Source: Streptomyces hayashii
Lineage (GTDB): Bacteria > Actinomycetota > Actinomycetes > Streptomycetales > Streptomycetaceae
Direction: 5' to 3'
NCBI RefSeq assembly: GCF_024539815.1
Contig: NZ_JAHHIU010000137.1
Coordinates: 1 to 38,086 of the forward strand
Length of the DNA stretch: 38,086 nt
The notes under the pieces are model-generated. The model had not been told where the DNA came from and did no database searches. It saw nothing but the letters and a program-made list of their open reading frames with translations. The translations under genes were made by a program, and so were the position numbers. Positions 22,713-31,087 of the stretch are shown in pieces. The stretch's first letter is position 1; every line of letters starts with the position of its first letter.

Positions 22713-23819
22713 TTGTCCTTGTCCGCCGTCCTGACGGCCGCCGACGCGTCGCCCACGCCGACTCCCTCGGAGTCGCCGAGCGCGGTGACCGTCCCGACCC
22801 TGCAGGACGCCCAGGAGAGCGCGACGAACGCGGCCAGCTGGGTCGAGCAGAACTGGTCGACATGGCTGGCGATCGGTCTGCGCGTGCTGCTGATCCTGGT
22901 GATCGCGGTGGTGCTGAGAGTGGTCGTGCAGCGGTCGATCACCAAGCTGATCGACCGGATGACCCGCACCGTCGCCTCGGTCGACGGCACGGCGCTGGGC
23001 GGGCTGCTGGTCAACAACGAGCGGCGGCGGCAGCGCTCGCAGGCGATCGGGTCGGTGCTGCGCTCGGTGGCGAGCTTCCTGATCCTGGGCACGGCCGCGC
23101 TGATGGTGCTGGGCACCTTCGAGATCAACCTGGCCCCGCTGCTGGCCTCCGCGGGCGTCGCGGGCGTGGCGATCGGCTTCGGCGCGCGCAACCTGGTCAC
23201 GGACTTCCTCTCCGGTGTCTTCATGATCCTGGAGGACCAGTACGGCGTCGGCGACCAGATCGACGCGGGCGTGGCCACCGGCGAGGTCATCGAGGTGGGG
23301 CTGCGGGTGACGAAGCTGCGCGGAGCCAACGGTGAGATCTGGTACGTCCGCAACGGCGAGGTCAAGCGGATCGGCAACCTGTCGCAGGGCTGGGCGACGG
23401 CCGGCGTCGACGTGACCGTCAAGGCCTCCGAGGACCTCGACCGCGTGAAGGCGACGCTGGACGAGGTCGCCGAGAAGATGAGCAAGGAAGAGCCCTGGAA
23501 CGAGCTCCTGTGGAGCCCGATCGAGGTGCTCGGCCTGGACAGCGTCCTGCTCGACTCGATGGTCGTCCGGATCTCGGCGAAGACCATGCCGGGCAAGTCC
23601 CTGGCGGTCGAGCGCGAGCTGCGCTGGCGCGTCAAGCGCGCCTTCGACGAGGCCGACATCCGCATCGTGGGCGGTGCGACCGCCCCGGTGACGGAGGACC
23701 CGGCCGACGCCGCGGCCGCGGTCGCGGCGCCGTCCGTCTTCGCCAACGCGGACTCGCCGCAGGTGGCGGCGACGACGCCGATCGTGCAGCCACGGGCGAC
23801 GACGCCTCCGGCGAAGTAG
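22713..23819 (+). CDS. MscS-family mechanosensitive ion channel
   Basis: A small-conductance mechanosensitive channel that releases solutes on osmotic downshock. I choose TTG 22713 (368 aa) because GGAGG at 22700-22704 lies eight bases upstream; GTG 22656 (387 aa) is an alternative without a good ribosome binding site. Two membrane helices (WLAIGLRVLLILVIAVVLRVVV; VASFLILGTAALMVLG) precede the pore helix with its Gly/Ala pattern (LLASAGVAGVAIGFGARNLVTDFLSGVFMI). The beta domain follows (ILEDQYGVGDQIDAGVATGEVIEVGLRVTKLR, IWYVRNGEVKRIGNLSQGW). The C-terminal 50 residues are Ala/Thr/Pro-rich and probably disordered. Confidence 0.93.
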   Translation: MSLSAVLTAADASPTPTPSESPSAVTVPTLQDAQESATNAASWVEQNWSTWLAIGLRVLLILVIAVVLRVVVQRSITKLIDRMTRTVASVDGTALGGLLVNNERRRQRSQAIGSVLRSVASFLILGTAALMVLGTFEINLAPLLASAGVAGVAIGFGARNLVTDFLSGVFMILEDQYGVGDQIDAGVATGEVIEVGLRVTKLRGANGEIWYVRNGEVKRIGNLSQGWATAGVDVTVKASEDLDRVKATLDEVAEKMSKEEPWNELLWSPIEVLGLDSVLLDSMVVRISAKTMPGKSLAVERELRWRVKRAFDEADIRIVGGATAPVTEDPADAAAAVAAPSVFANADSPQVAATTPIVQPRATTPPAK

Positions 23820-23849
23820 GGAACGGTTCCGGCCGTCCCCTGCACCGAG

Positions 23850-23887
23850 ACGCCCCCCTGGTAACGACTTCGTTGCCTCGGGGGCGT
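23850..23887 (+). terminator. Hairpin after the channel gene
   Basis: ACGCCCCC (23850-23857) pairs with GGGGGCGT (23880-23887), followed by TT; an inner perfect stem AACGA/TCGTT (23863-23874) sits at the top. It insulates the csn promoter immediately downstream. Confidence 0.7.
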
Positions 23888-23902
23888 TTGCCGTTTCGCG
23901 CC

Positions 23903-23932
23903 TTGACGTCCTCTTCGCCCCGGGCTTACGTT
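23903..23932 (+). promoter_or_regulatory. Promoter of the csnR-K-type operon
   Basis: TTGACG (23903-23908), 18 bases, TACGTT (23927-23932). The start of transcription would fall near 23939, directly before the repressor palindrome. Confidence 0.6.
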
Positions 23933-23944
23933 CGCTTCCACCGA

Positions 23945-23959
23945 TAGGAAACTTTCCTA
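23945..23959. promoter_or_regulatory. ROK repressor (CsnR) operator
   Basis: TAGGAAACTTTCCTA is a perfect 15-base palindrome (7-1-7), an AT-rich island in GC-rich DNA. It lies at about +6 to +20 of the predicted transcript, where bound repressor would block elongation. From memory, the CsnR site in S. lividans is a palindrome with AGGAAA/TTTCCT arms, which agrees. Confidence 0.85.
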
Positions 23960-24032
23960 ACAGTGACCGGATGTGGACGCGCGTCCGGCGGCACTGAGAA
24001 GCTGTGCAGTTCAGAAAGGCAGGTGTCGATCC

Positions 24033-25244
24033 ATGGCAGGAACCGCCGGTACGCCGGGCACCCCGCGCGTCCTGCGCGCCATGAACGACCGGGCGGCCCT
24101 CGACCTGCTGCTGGCGCACGGCCCCCTGTCCCGCACCCGCATCGGCAAGCTCACCGGCCTGTCCAAGCCCACCGCCTCGCAGCTCCTGGCCCGCCTGGAG
24201 GCGGCCGGGCTGGTGCTGGCGACCGGCACGACCGAGGGACGGCCCGGCCCCAACGCCCAGCTGTACGAGGTCAATCCGGCCGCCGCGTACGCCGCGGGAC
24301 TCGACGTCACCCCCGAGCGCGTCCTCGCCGCCGTCGCCGACGTCACCGGCCGGACCGTGGGCACGTACGAAGTGCCCACTCCCGGCAGGAAGACCGCCGG
24401 GGCGGTCGTACGGCAGGTCACCGACGCCCTCGACGGCGCGGTGAAGGCGGCCGGCCTCACCCGGGCCGACGTGCGCCGCCTCGTCGTCGCCACCCCCGGC
24501 GCCTTCGACCCCACCACCGGCCGACTGCGCTACGCCTCCCACCTGCCCGGCTGGCACTCCCCCGCGCTGCTCGACGACCTCGCCGCAGCCCTGCCGATGC
24601 CGGTCGAGTACGAGAACGACGTCAATCTCGCCGCCGTCGCCGAACAACGGCTCGGCGCGGCCCGCGGCCACGAGGACTTCGTCCTGCTGTGGAACGAGGG
24701 CGGTCTCGGCGCCGCGCTCGTCCTCGGCGGGCGGCTGCACCGCGGCTGGACCGGCGGCGCGGGAGAGGTGGGTTTCCTTCCGGTCCCGGGCGCGCCCCTG
24801 GTCCGGCAGGTGACCAAAGCCAACAGCGGCGGCTACCAGGAGCTGGCCGGCTCGCAGGCCATCCCCCGGCTGGCCCGGGAGATCGGCATGAGTGCGGTGC
24901 CCACCGGGCCGTACGCGGAGGCCGCCGCCGCGCTCGTGGCACGGGCGGCCGCCGAGGACACCGCGTCGAACCGGCTGCTGCTCCAGACGTACGCGACCCG
25001 GCTCGCGACCGGTCTCGCCTCGCTCGTCTCCGTGCTCGACCCCGAACTCGTCGTCCTCAGCGGCGCCTCCCTGACGGCCGGCGGCGAAGTGCTGCGCGCT
25101 CTCGTCCAGGCCGAGCTGGAGGAGCTGGCCGCCTCGCGGCCCAAGCTGGTGATGGGCGACGTCACCGAACGGCCCGTGCTGCGCGGCGCGCTGGAGAGCG
25201 CGCTCGCGGCCACCCGCGACGAGGTCTTCGACACCTCGCGCTAG
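24033..25244 (+). CDS. csnR: ROK-family transcriptional repressor
   Basis: Represses the downstream chitosan-oligosaccharide operon and probably a chitosanase gene elsewhere. ATG 24033 gives 403 aa. The N-terminal winged helix-turn-helix is at about 17-75 (NDRAALDLLLAHGPLSRTRIGKLTGLSKPTASQLLARLEAAGLV). The ROK sugar-kinase-like domain follows (VEYENDVNLAAVAEQRLGAARG, LLWNEGGLGAALVLGGRLHRGWTGGAGEVGFLPV, VLDPELVVLSGASLTAGG). The usual zinc motif CxCGxxGC of ROK proteins is missing: no cysteine is found after GAGEVGF. It is the first gene of the unit, behind the 15-base palindrome. Assignment as csnR rests on gene order and operator as known in S. coelicolor/S. lividans. Confidence 0.88.
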   Translation: MAGTAGTPGTPRVLRAMNDRAALDLLLAHGPLSRTRIGKLTGLSKPTASQLLARLEAAGLVLATGTTEGRPGPNAQLYEVNPAAAYAAGLDVTPERVLAAVADVTGRTVGTYEVPTPGRKTAGAVVRQVTDALDGAVKAAGLTRADVRRLVVATPGAFDPTTGRLRYASHLPGWHSPALLDDLAAALPMPVEYENDVNLAAVAEQRLGAARGHEDFVLLWNEGGLGAALVLGGRLHRGWTGGAGEVGFLPVPGAPLVRQVTKANSGGYQELAGSQAIPRLAREIGMSAVPTGPYAEAAAALVARAAAEDTASNRLLLQTYATRLATGLASLVSVLDPELVVLSGASLTAGGEVLRALVQAELEELAASRPKLVMGDVTERPVLRGALESALAATRDEVFDTSR

Positions 25245-25349
25245 TCCCACCGCGCCCGCCCCGGGCTCCCCGCGGCTCCTCTCGCCTCGCCTCTCGCCAT
25301 ACCTCACGTCACCTCACCTCACCCTGCCCTGTCCCTGGAAGGCTCCGCC

Positions 25350-26699
25350 ATGCCCACACGCATACCCGAAGTCGTCCGAAAGGCGGCTTTCGCCCTCACC
25401 GCCTCCACGGCCCTCCTGTTGAGCACCACCGCCTGCACCGGTCGGTCCGCCTCGGAGGCGGGCGACGACGCGTCCAAGGAGCAGACCATCACCTTCTGGC
25501 ACGCCTGGAGCGCGCCGAACGAGGTGAAGGCCGTTCAGTCCCTGGTCGCGGGCTTCGAGAAGACGCATCCCCGCATCCATGTGAACGTCGTCGGCAACAT
25601 GACCGACGACAAGATCAACCAGGCGCTGCGCGCGGGCGGCAGCAAGGCGCCCGACGTGATCTCGTCGTTCACCACCAACAACGTCGGCAAGTTCTGCTCC
25701 TCCGGCGCCCTCGTCGACCTCAACCCCCTGTTCAAGAAGGCGCACATCGACCCCGGCGCCACCTTCCCGAAGGCGATGAACGAGTACACCCAGTACGACC
25801 TCGACCGCTGCGCGGCGCCCCTGCTGGGCGACGCCTACGGGCTCTACTACAACAAGACGGCGTTCGCGAAGGCGGGCATCCAGGCCCCGCCCAGGACGTG
25901 GTCCGAGTTCGAGGCCGACGCCGAGAAGCTGACGATCACCCAGGGCGACACGTACAAGCAGCTCGGGTTCATGCCGGACTACCACGGCTGGGAGACGACG
26001 ACCGAGCACTACATGGGCCAGTTCTCGCCCACCTATTTCGACAAGTCCGGCAAGTCCACGATCGCCTCCGACCCGGCCGTCGCCGGCGCCTTCACCCTGC
26101 AGAAAAAGCTCGTCGACGACCTCGGCGGCTTCAAAAAGCTGGAGAAGTTCCGATCCGGCCTCGGCGACGAATGGGGTCCCAAGCACCCCTTCCAGACCGG
26201 CCAGGTGGCCATGCAGCTCGACGGCGAATGGCGCCTGGGCATGGCCATGGAGGCCAAGCCGGACTTCGAGATCGGCGTCGCCCCGCTGCCCGTCCCCGAC
26301 GACCGGGCCGCCCAGTACGGCAAGGGGTACATCACCGGCACCATCGCCGGCATCGCCGCCACCAGCAGGAAGCAGAACGCCGCCTGGGAACTGCTGAAGT
26401 ACATGACGACCGACACGGACGCGGTCGTCGCCTTCTCCAACGCCATCCACAACGTGCCGTCCACGCTGGCCGCGCTCAAGTCCCCGGACCTGAAGTACGA
26501 CCCGCGCTTCAAGACGTTCCTGGACATCGCCGCCAATCCGAACTCGACCACCTCCCCGGCCTCGGTCAACGGCGGCGTGTACCTGACGACCATCCAGCAG
26601 CTCGGCTACGACTACGAGAGCGGCAAGGTCAGCGACCTGCGGACCGGCCTGCAGAAGGCCGCCTCGCAGATCGACACGGACATCGCGCAGGCGAAGTAG
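25350..26699 (+). CDS. csnE: Sugar-binding lipoprotein of an ABC importer
   Basis: The extracellular solute-binding subunit, expected to capture glucosamine oligosaccharides. ATG 25350 follows GGAAGG by seven bases; 449 aa. The signal peptide ends in a lipobox-like STTAC with Cys29 as lipidation site. The mature part is a family 1 solute-binding fold (TITFWHAWSAPNEVKAVQSLVAGFEKTHP, APDVISSFTTNNVGKFCSSGALVDLNP, AYGLYYNKTAFAKAGI, GQVAMQLDGEWRLGMA). Tryptophans and tyrosines that could stack sugars are plentiful. It is separated from the repressor gene by 105 pyrimidine-rich bases, and followed after two bases by the first permease gene. Confidence 0.9.
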   Translation: MPTRIPEVVRKAAFALTASTALLLSTTACTGRSASEAGDDASKEQTITFWHAWSAPNEVKAVQSLVAGFEKTHPRIHVNVVGNMTDDKINQALRAGGSKAPDVISSFTTNNVGKFCSSGALVDLNPLFKKAHIDPGATFPKAMNEYTQYDLDRCAAPLLGDAYGLYYNKTAFAKAGIQAPPRTWSEFEADAEKLTITQGDTYKQLGFMPDYHGWETTTEHYMGQFSPTYFDKSGKSTIASDPAVAGAFTLQKKLVDDLGGFKKLEKFRSGLGDEWGPKHPFQTGQVAMQLDGEWRLGMAMEAKPDFEIGVAPLPVPDDRAAQYGKGYITGTIAGIAATSRKQNAAWELLKYMTTDTDAVVAFSNAIHNVPSTLAALKSPDLKYDPRFKTFLDIAANPNSTTSPASVNGGVYLTTIQQLGYDYESGKVSDLRTGLQKAASQIDTDIAQAK

Positions 26700-26701
26700 C
26701 G

Positions 26702-27718
26702 ATGAGCGCCCTCACGTCGACGCCCCGGCGCCGCTCGTTCCGCCGCGCATCCGGTGACCCGGCCGGTCGCCCGTCCGGCCGGTCGCCCGGCCTCGCCGCG
26801 AAGCAGCGCAGACAGGCCCTGCGGACGCTCGCCTTCCTCTCGCCCTGGTTGATCGGGTTCGCGGTCTTCTTCGCCTACCCGATGGTCTCGACGGTCTACT
26901 TCTCGTTCATGCACTACGACGGCTTCAAGCCGCCGACCTGGAGCGGAACGAAGAACTGGACGTACGTCTTCGAGCACTACCCGTTCTTCTGGCCCGCCCT
27001 GCGCAACACCCTCTGGCTGGTCGTGATCATGGTGACGCTGCGGGTCCTGTTCGGGCTCGGGATCGGCATGCTGATCACGAAGATCAAGACAGGCACGGGC
27101 GTCTTCCGGACCCTCTTCTACCTGCCCTACCTCGCCCCGCCGGTCGCGGCGACCATGGCGTTCGCGTTCCTGCTCAACCCCGGCACCGGCCCGGTCAACT
27201 CCCTCCTGGAGAAGATCGGCATCCCGGCTCCGGGCTGGTTCAACGACCCGGACTGGTCCAAGCCGGCCCTCACGCTGATGTTCCTGTGGGGCGTCGGCGA
27301 CCTGATGGTCATCTTCATGGCCGCCCTGCTCGACGTGCCCAGGGAGCAGTACGAGGCGGCCGAGCTCGACGGCGCGTCGGCGTGGCAGCGGTTCCGGTTC
27401 GTCACCCTGCCCAACATCTCGCCGATCATCATGTTCGCGGTCGTCACCGGGGTGATCGCGGCGATGCAGTGCTACACCCAGCCGCTCGTCGCCGGGAAGG
27501 TCGCCTCCGGCGTGATCCAGGGCGCGGGCACCATGTTCGAGCCCGGCTACCCCGAGCACTCCACGCTCACCCTCCCCCAGCTCGTCTACAACCTCGGCTT
27601 CCAGCGCTTCGACTACGGCTCCGCCTGTGTCGTCGCCCTGGTCCTGTTCGCCCTGTCGATGGCGTTCACCGCACTGTTGATGCGGCGCCGGGGCGGTCTC
27701 ATCCAGGCAGGTGACTGA
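26702..27718 (+). CDS. csnF: Sugar ABC transporter permease (MalF-like)
   Basis: Inner-membrane permease of the oligosaccharide importer. ATG 26702, 338 aa. A long basic N-terminus (about 40 residues) precedes six helices, from LAFLSPWLIGFAVFFAYPMVSTVYFSF to FDYGSACVVALVLFALSMAF. The EAA loop that contacts the ATPase is visible: EQYEAAELDGASAWQRFRFVTLPNISPI. The family signature LNP near GTGPVNSLLEKIGIP is also typical. The next permease gene starts five bases after its stop. No ATPase gene lies in the operon; Streptomyces sugar importers of this class commonly use the shared ATPase MsiK. Confidence 0.93.
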   Translation: MSALTSTPRRRSFRRASGDPAGRPSGRSPGLAAKQRRQALRTLAFLSPWLIGFAVFFAYPMVSTVYFSFMHYDGFKPPTWSGTKNWTYVFEHYPFFWPALRNTLWLVVIMVTLRVLFGLGIGMLITKIKTGTGVFRTLFYLPYLAPPVAATMAFAFLLNPGTGPVNSLLEKIGIPAPGWFNDPDWSKPALTLMFLWGVGDLMVIFMAALLDVPREQYEAAELDGASAWQRFRFVTLPNISPIIMFAVVTGVIAAMQCYTQPLVAGKVASGVIQGAGTMFEPGYPEHSTLTLPQLVYNLGFQRFDYGSACVVALVLFALSMAFTALLMRRRGGLIQAGD

Positions 27719-27723
27719 CCCTC

Positions 27724-28617
27724 ATGACGCAACTACTGGACCGTCCGGCCGAGTTGGCGGCCCCGTCCTCCCCCGCCGAACGCACCGCCCGTCGCAGGGC
27801 GCTGCTGGAGTGGATCGCCGTCCACTCCCTGGGCGTGGCGGCCGCCCTCTTCTTCACGCTCCCCTTCGTGTTCGTCCTCCTCACCTCCCTGATGAGCGAC
27901 TCGCAGGCGCTCAGCCGGGATCTGATCCCGCACACCTGGGAGTGGGGCAACTACCGCAAGGTCTTCGACACCCCCGGCTTCCTCGTCTGGTGGCGGAACA
28001 CGCTGCTCTACGCGGGGCTGGGCACCGTGCTCACCGTCGTCTCCTCGGTGCCCGTGGCGTACGCGCTGGCCAAGTTCCGCTTCCGGGGCCGCAATCTGAC
28101 GCTGATGCTGGTGATCTCGACGATGATGCTGCCGCCGCAGGTGGTCGTCATCCCGATGTACCTGTTCTGGGCCAAGCAGCTGGACCTGTCGGGCACCCTG
28201 TGGCCGATGATCATCCCGCTGGCGTTCGGCGACGCGTTCTCGATCTTCCTGTTGCGCCAGTTCCTGATGACGATCCCCAACGAGTACGTGGACGCGGCCA
28301 AGGTGGACGGCTGCGGCGATCTGCGCACCCTGCTGAAGGTCGTCCTGCCGATGGCCAGGCCCGGCATCGCGGCCGTCGCCCTCTTCCAGTTCTTCGCCGC
28401 CTGGAACGACTACTTCGGCCCGCAGATCTACGCCTCGGAGAACCCGAACGCCTGGACCCTCTCCTACGCCCTGGAGTCCTTCAAGGGCGCGCACCACACC
28501 GACTGGAACCTCACCATGGCGGCCACCGTGCTGGTCATGGCGCCCGTGATCCTCGTGTTCTTCTTCGCCCAGAAGGCGTTCGTCGAAGGTGTCACCCTCA
28601 CCGGAGTAAAGGGTTAA
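27724..28617 (+). CDS. csnG: Sugar ABC transporter permease (MalG-like)
   Basis: Second permease subunit, 297 aa from ATG 27724. Six membrane helices (AVHSLGVAAALFFTLPFVFVLLTSL at the start, LTMAATVLVMAPVILVFFFAQKAFVEGVTLTGVKG at the end, the usual C-terminal signature). The EAA loop is NEYVDAAKVDGCGDLRTLLKVVLPMARPGI. It pairs with the preceding permease to form the channel for the substrate delivered by the lipoprotein. Confidence 0.94.
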   Translation: MTQLLDRPAELAAPSSPAERTARRRALLEWIAVHSLGVAAALFFTLPFVFVLLTSLMSDSQALSRDLIPHTWEWGNYRKVFDTPGFLVWWRNTLLYAGLGTVLTVVSSVPVAYALAKFRFRGRNLTLMLVISTMMLPPQVVVIPMYLFWAKQLDLSGTLWPMIIPLAFGDAFSIFLLRQFLMTIPNEYVDAAKVDGCGDLRTLLKVVLPMARPGIAAVALFQFFAAWNDYFGPQIYASENPNAWTLSYALESFKGAHHTDWNLTMAATVLVMAPVILVFFFAQKAFVEGVTLTGVKG

Positions 28618-28623
28618 CAAGCC

Positions 28624-29889
28624 ATGAAACTCACCGTGGTCGGCGGCGGCTCGACCTACACACCCGAACTCGTGGACGGCTTCGCGCGCCTGCGGGACAC
28701 CCTTCCCGTGGAGGAACTGGTCCTCGTCGACCCGGCGGCCGACCGGCTGGAGCTCGTCGGCGGTCTGGCCCGGCGCATCTTCGCCCGGCAGGACCACCCG
28801 GGCCGGATCGTCACGACGTCCGACCTCGACGCGGCCGTCGACGGCGCCGACGCCGTGCTGCTGCAACTGCGGGTCGGCGGCCAGGCCGCGCGTCTTCAGG
28901 ACGAGACCTGGCCCCTGGACTGCGGCTGCGTGGGCCAGGAGACGACCGGCGCGGGCGGCCTGGCGAAGGCGCTGCGCACCGTGCCGGTGGTCCTGGACAT
29001 CGCCGAACGCGTCCGCCGGACCAACCCGCGCGCCTGGATCATCGACTTCACCAACCCGGTCGGCATCGTCACCCGCGCCCTGCTCCAGGCGGGTCACCGG
29101 GCGGTCGGCCTGTGCAACGTCGCGATCGGCCTGCAACGCAAGTTCGCGGCCCTGCTCGACGTGGCGCCGGCCGAACTGCACCTCGACCACGTGGGCCTCA
29201 ACCACCTCACCTGGGAGACCGGGGTACGGCTGCACGGCCCCGAGGGCGAGGACGTCCTGCCGCGGCTGCTGGCCGGGCACGCCGAGGCGATCGCCGCCGA
29301 TCTGCGGCTGCCCCGCGCCCTGCTGGACCGGCTGGGCGTGGTCCCGTCGTACTACCTGCGCTACTACTACGCGCACGACGAGGTCGTGCGGGAACTGCGC
29401 GCCAAGCCCTCGCGGGCGGCGGAGGTGGCGGCGATGGAGAAGGAGCTGTTGTCGCTGTACGCCGACCCGGCCCTCGACGAGAAGCCCGCGCTGCTGGCCA
29501 AGCGCGGCGGGGCCTTCTACTCGGAGGCCGCGGTGGACCTGGCGGCGGCGCTGCTGACCGGCTCGGGCAGCCCGTACCAGGTGGTGAACACCCGCAACGC
29601 CGGCACCCTGCCCTTCCTCCCGGACGACGCGGTGATCGAGGTCCAGGCGGCCGTGGGCCCCAACGGGGCGTCCCCGCTGCCGGTCCCGTCCCTCGACCCG
29701 CTCTGCACGGGCCTGATGGCGCACGTGACCGCGTACGAGGACCTGGCGCTGGACGCGGCCCTGCGCGGCGGCCGCGACCGGGTGTTCAGGGCGCTCCTCT
29801 CCCACCCCCTGATCGGCCAGTACGAGTACGCCGAAGAGCTGACCGACCGACTGGTCGCACACAACCGGGAGCACCTCGCGTGGGTCTGA
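28624..29889 (+). CDS. csnH: Family 4 glycoside hydrolase (6-phospho-beta-glucosidase type)
   Basis: A cytoplasmic NAD- and Mn-dependent glycosidase, 421 aa. The dinucleotide-binding motif GGGSTYTPELVDG begins at residue 7. Metal ligands are Cys164 in VGLCNV and His194 in HVGLNHLTWE, and the CVGQETTGAGG segment carries the conserved catalytic-pocket residues. The subgroup is annotated as 6-phospho-beta-glucosidase, but the operon context predicts cleavage of imported glucosamine oligosaccharides or their phosphorylated forms; this specificity is inferred. It starts six bases after csnG, with its ribosome binding site in the end of csnG, and overlaps the kinase gene. Confidence 0.92.
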   Translation: MKLTVVGGGSTYTPELVDGFARLRDTLPVEELVLVDPAADRLELVGGLARRIFARQDHPGRIVTTSDLDAAVDGADAVLLQLRVGGQAARLQDETWPLDCGCVGQETTGAGGLAKALRTVPVVLDIAERVRRTNPRAWIIDFTNPVGIVTRALLQAGHRAVGLCNVAIGLQRKFAALLDVAPAELHLDHVGLNHLTWETGVRLHGPEGEDVLPRLLAGHAEAIAADLRLPRALLDRLGVVPSYYLRYYYAHDEVVRELRAKPSRAAEVAAMEKELLSLYADPALDEKPALLAKRGGAFYSEAAVDLAAALLTGSGSPYQVVNTRNAGTLPFLPDDAVIEVQAAVGPNGASPLPVPSLDPLCTGLMAHVTAYEDLALDAALRGGRDRVFRALLSHPLIGQYEYAEELTDRLVAHNREHLAWV

Positions 29890-30851
29890 CGGCAAGCGTG
29901 CTCGCCATCGACGCGGGCAACAGCAAGACGGACGTCGCGGTCGTGGCGGCCGACGGGGAGGTGCTCGCCACGGCCCGCGGCGGCGGCTTCCGACCGCCCG
30001 CGGTGGGCGTGGCGGCCGCCGTGGACGCGCTGGCGGACGCCGTCACGCGCGCGTACGAGGCGGCGGGCGTGACGGCCGCGACCCATGTCTCGGCCTGTCT
30101 GGCCAACGCGGACCTGCCGGTGGAGGAGGAGCAGTTGGCGGCGGCCCTGCACGCGCGCGCGTGGGGCGCTTCCGTGGACGTCCGCAACGACACCTTCGCG
30201 ATCCTGAGGGCGGGCGTGGCCGAACCCCGGGGCGTGGCCGTGGTCTGCGGCGCCGGCATCAACTGCGTGGGCATGCGCCCCGACGGCCGTACCGCCCGCT
30301 TCCCGGCCCTCGGCCGCCTCTCCGGTGACTGGGGCGGCGGCTGGGGGCTGGCCGAGGAGGCCCTGTGGCACGCGGCGCGGGCGGCCGACGGCAGAGGCGG
30401 CCCGACGGCCCTCACCCGCACCCTCCCGGCCCACTTCGGCCTGCCGACCATGTACGCGCTGATCGAGGCCCTGCACCTGGAGCGCGTCCCGCCGCCCCGC
30501 CGCCATGAACTGACCCCCGTCCTCTTCGCGACGGCGACGGAGGGCGACGCGGTGGCCCGCGCGGTCGTCGACCGTCTGGCGGAGGAGGTGGTGACCATGG
30601 CGACGGTCGCGCTGACCCGCCTGGAACTGCTGGAGGAGGAGACGCCGGTCCTGCTGGGCGGAGGGGTCCTGACGGCGGGCCACGGACAGTTGGACGACCG
30701 GGTGCGCGAACTGCTGGCGGCCAGGGCCCCCAAGGCGGTGGCCCGGGTGGTGCGCGCGCGACCGGTGCTGGGGGCGGCGCTGCTCGGCCTGGACCGGGTG
30801 GGCGCGGCGGCGGACGCGCAGCGCACGATCCGGGACTTCTTCGAGGCCTGA
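29880..30851 (+). CDS. csnK: BadF/BadG-type sugar kinase (glucosamine/GlcNAc kinase-like)
   Basis: An ATP-dependent kinase of the ASKHA fold, 323 aa from GTG 29880, overlapping the glycosidase gene by ten bases; GTG 29898 is an alternative. Phosphate-1 motif: AIDAGNSKTDVAVV. Second motif: VAVVCGAGINCVGM. The loop RLSGDWGGGWGLAEEALWHAARA and the adenosine motif VLLGGGVLTAGHG complete the ATP site. The family includes N-acetylglucosamine kinase. Here it most likely phosphorylates glucosamine released by the glycosidase, feeding amino-sugar catabolism. A terminator follows, so it ends the operon. Confidence 0.9.
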   Translation: MGLTASVLAIDAGNSKTDVAVVAADGEVLATARGGGFRPPAVGVAAAVDALADAVTRAYEAAGVTAATHVSACLANADLPVEEEQLAAALHARAWGASVDVRNDTFAILRAGVAEPRGVAVVCGAGINCVGMRPDGRTARFPALGRLSGDWGGGWGLAEEALWHAARAADGRGGPTALTRTLPAHFGLPTMYALIEALHLERVPPPRRHELTPVLFATATEGDAVARAVVDRLAEEVVTMATVALTRLELLEEETPVLLGGGVLTAGHGQLDDRVRELLAARAPKAVARVVRARPVLGAALLGLDRVGAAADAQRTIRDFFEA

Positions 30852-30888
30852 GCACGCGCAGCTCAGGACCGCCGCGAGGCCGGGCCGT

Positions 30889-30928
30889 GCTCGGCGGGCG
30901 TGCGCCGGTTCCCGTCCGCCCGCCGAGC
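30889..30928 (+). terminator. Hairpin ending the csn operon
   Basis: A perfect 12-bp stem (GCTCGGCGGGCG 30889-30900, CGCCCGCCGAGC 30917-30928) with a 16-base loop, 37 bases after the kinase stop. It separates the csn operon from the kinase-signalling locus. Confidence 0.75.
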
Positions 30929-31035
30929 GCAACGCGAGCCCCCGGGAAGGAACCGAACACCCGCCGCAGACGTATTCATGAACAGGGGTGACTGCGATCT
31001 GATCAAGATCCAGTGAAGGCCGGTGCGCACGACAC

Positions 31036-31064
31036 CTCCCGCCAGCGATACTTGCCGGCGGGAG
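31036..31064 (+). promoter_or_regulatory. Leader hairpin upstream of the glnX-like gene
   Basis: CTCCCGCC (31036-31043) pairs perfectly with GGCGGGAG (31057-31064) around a 13-base loop. It ends eight bases before the ribosome binding site GGGGAGG. A dyad GATCT-GATCA-AGATC lies at 30996-31010. The hairpin may influence translation or be an operator. Confidence 0.35.
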
Positions 31065-31087
31065 ATGACCATGGGGGAGGTCAAGCA

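Noticed and set aside
27711..30851. A 1046-codon frame spanning the permease, glycosidase and kinase genes
   Set aside because: Only its last third (from 29880) is the real kinase; the rest is an out-of-frame reading of csnG and csnH.
24033..30851. Missing ATPase gene read as a broken importer
   Set aside because: Streptomyces sugar importers of this class normally share one ATPase (MsiK) encoded elsewhere, so the operon is complete as it stands.
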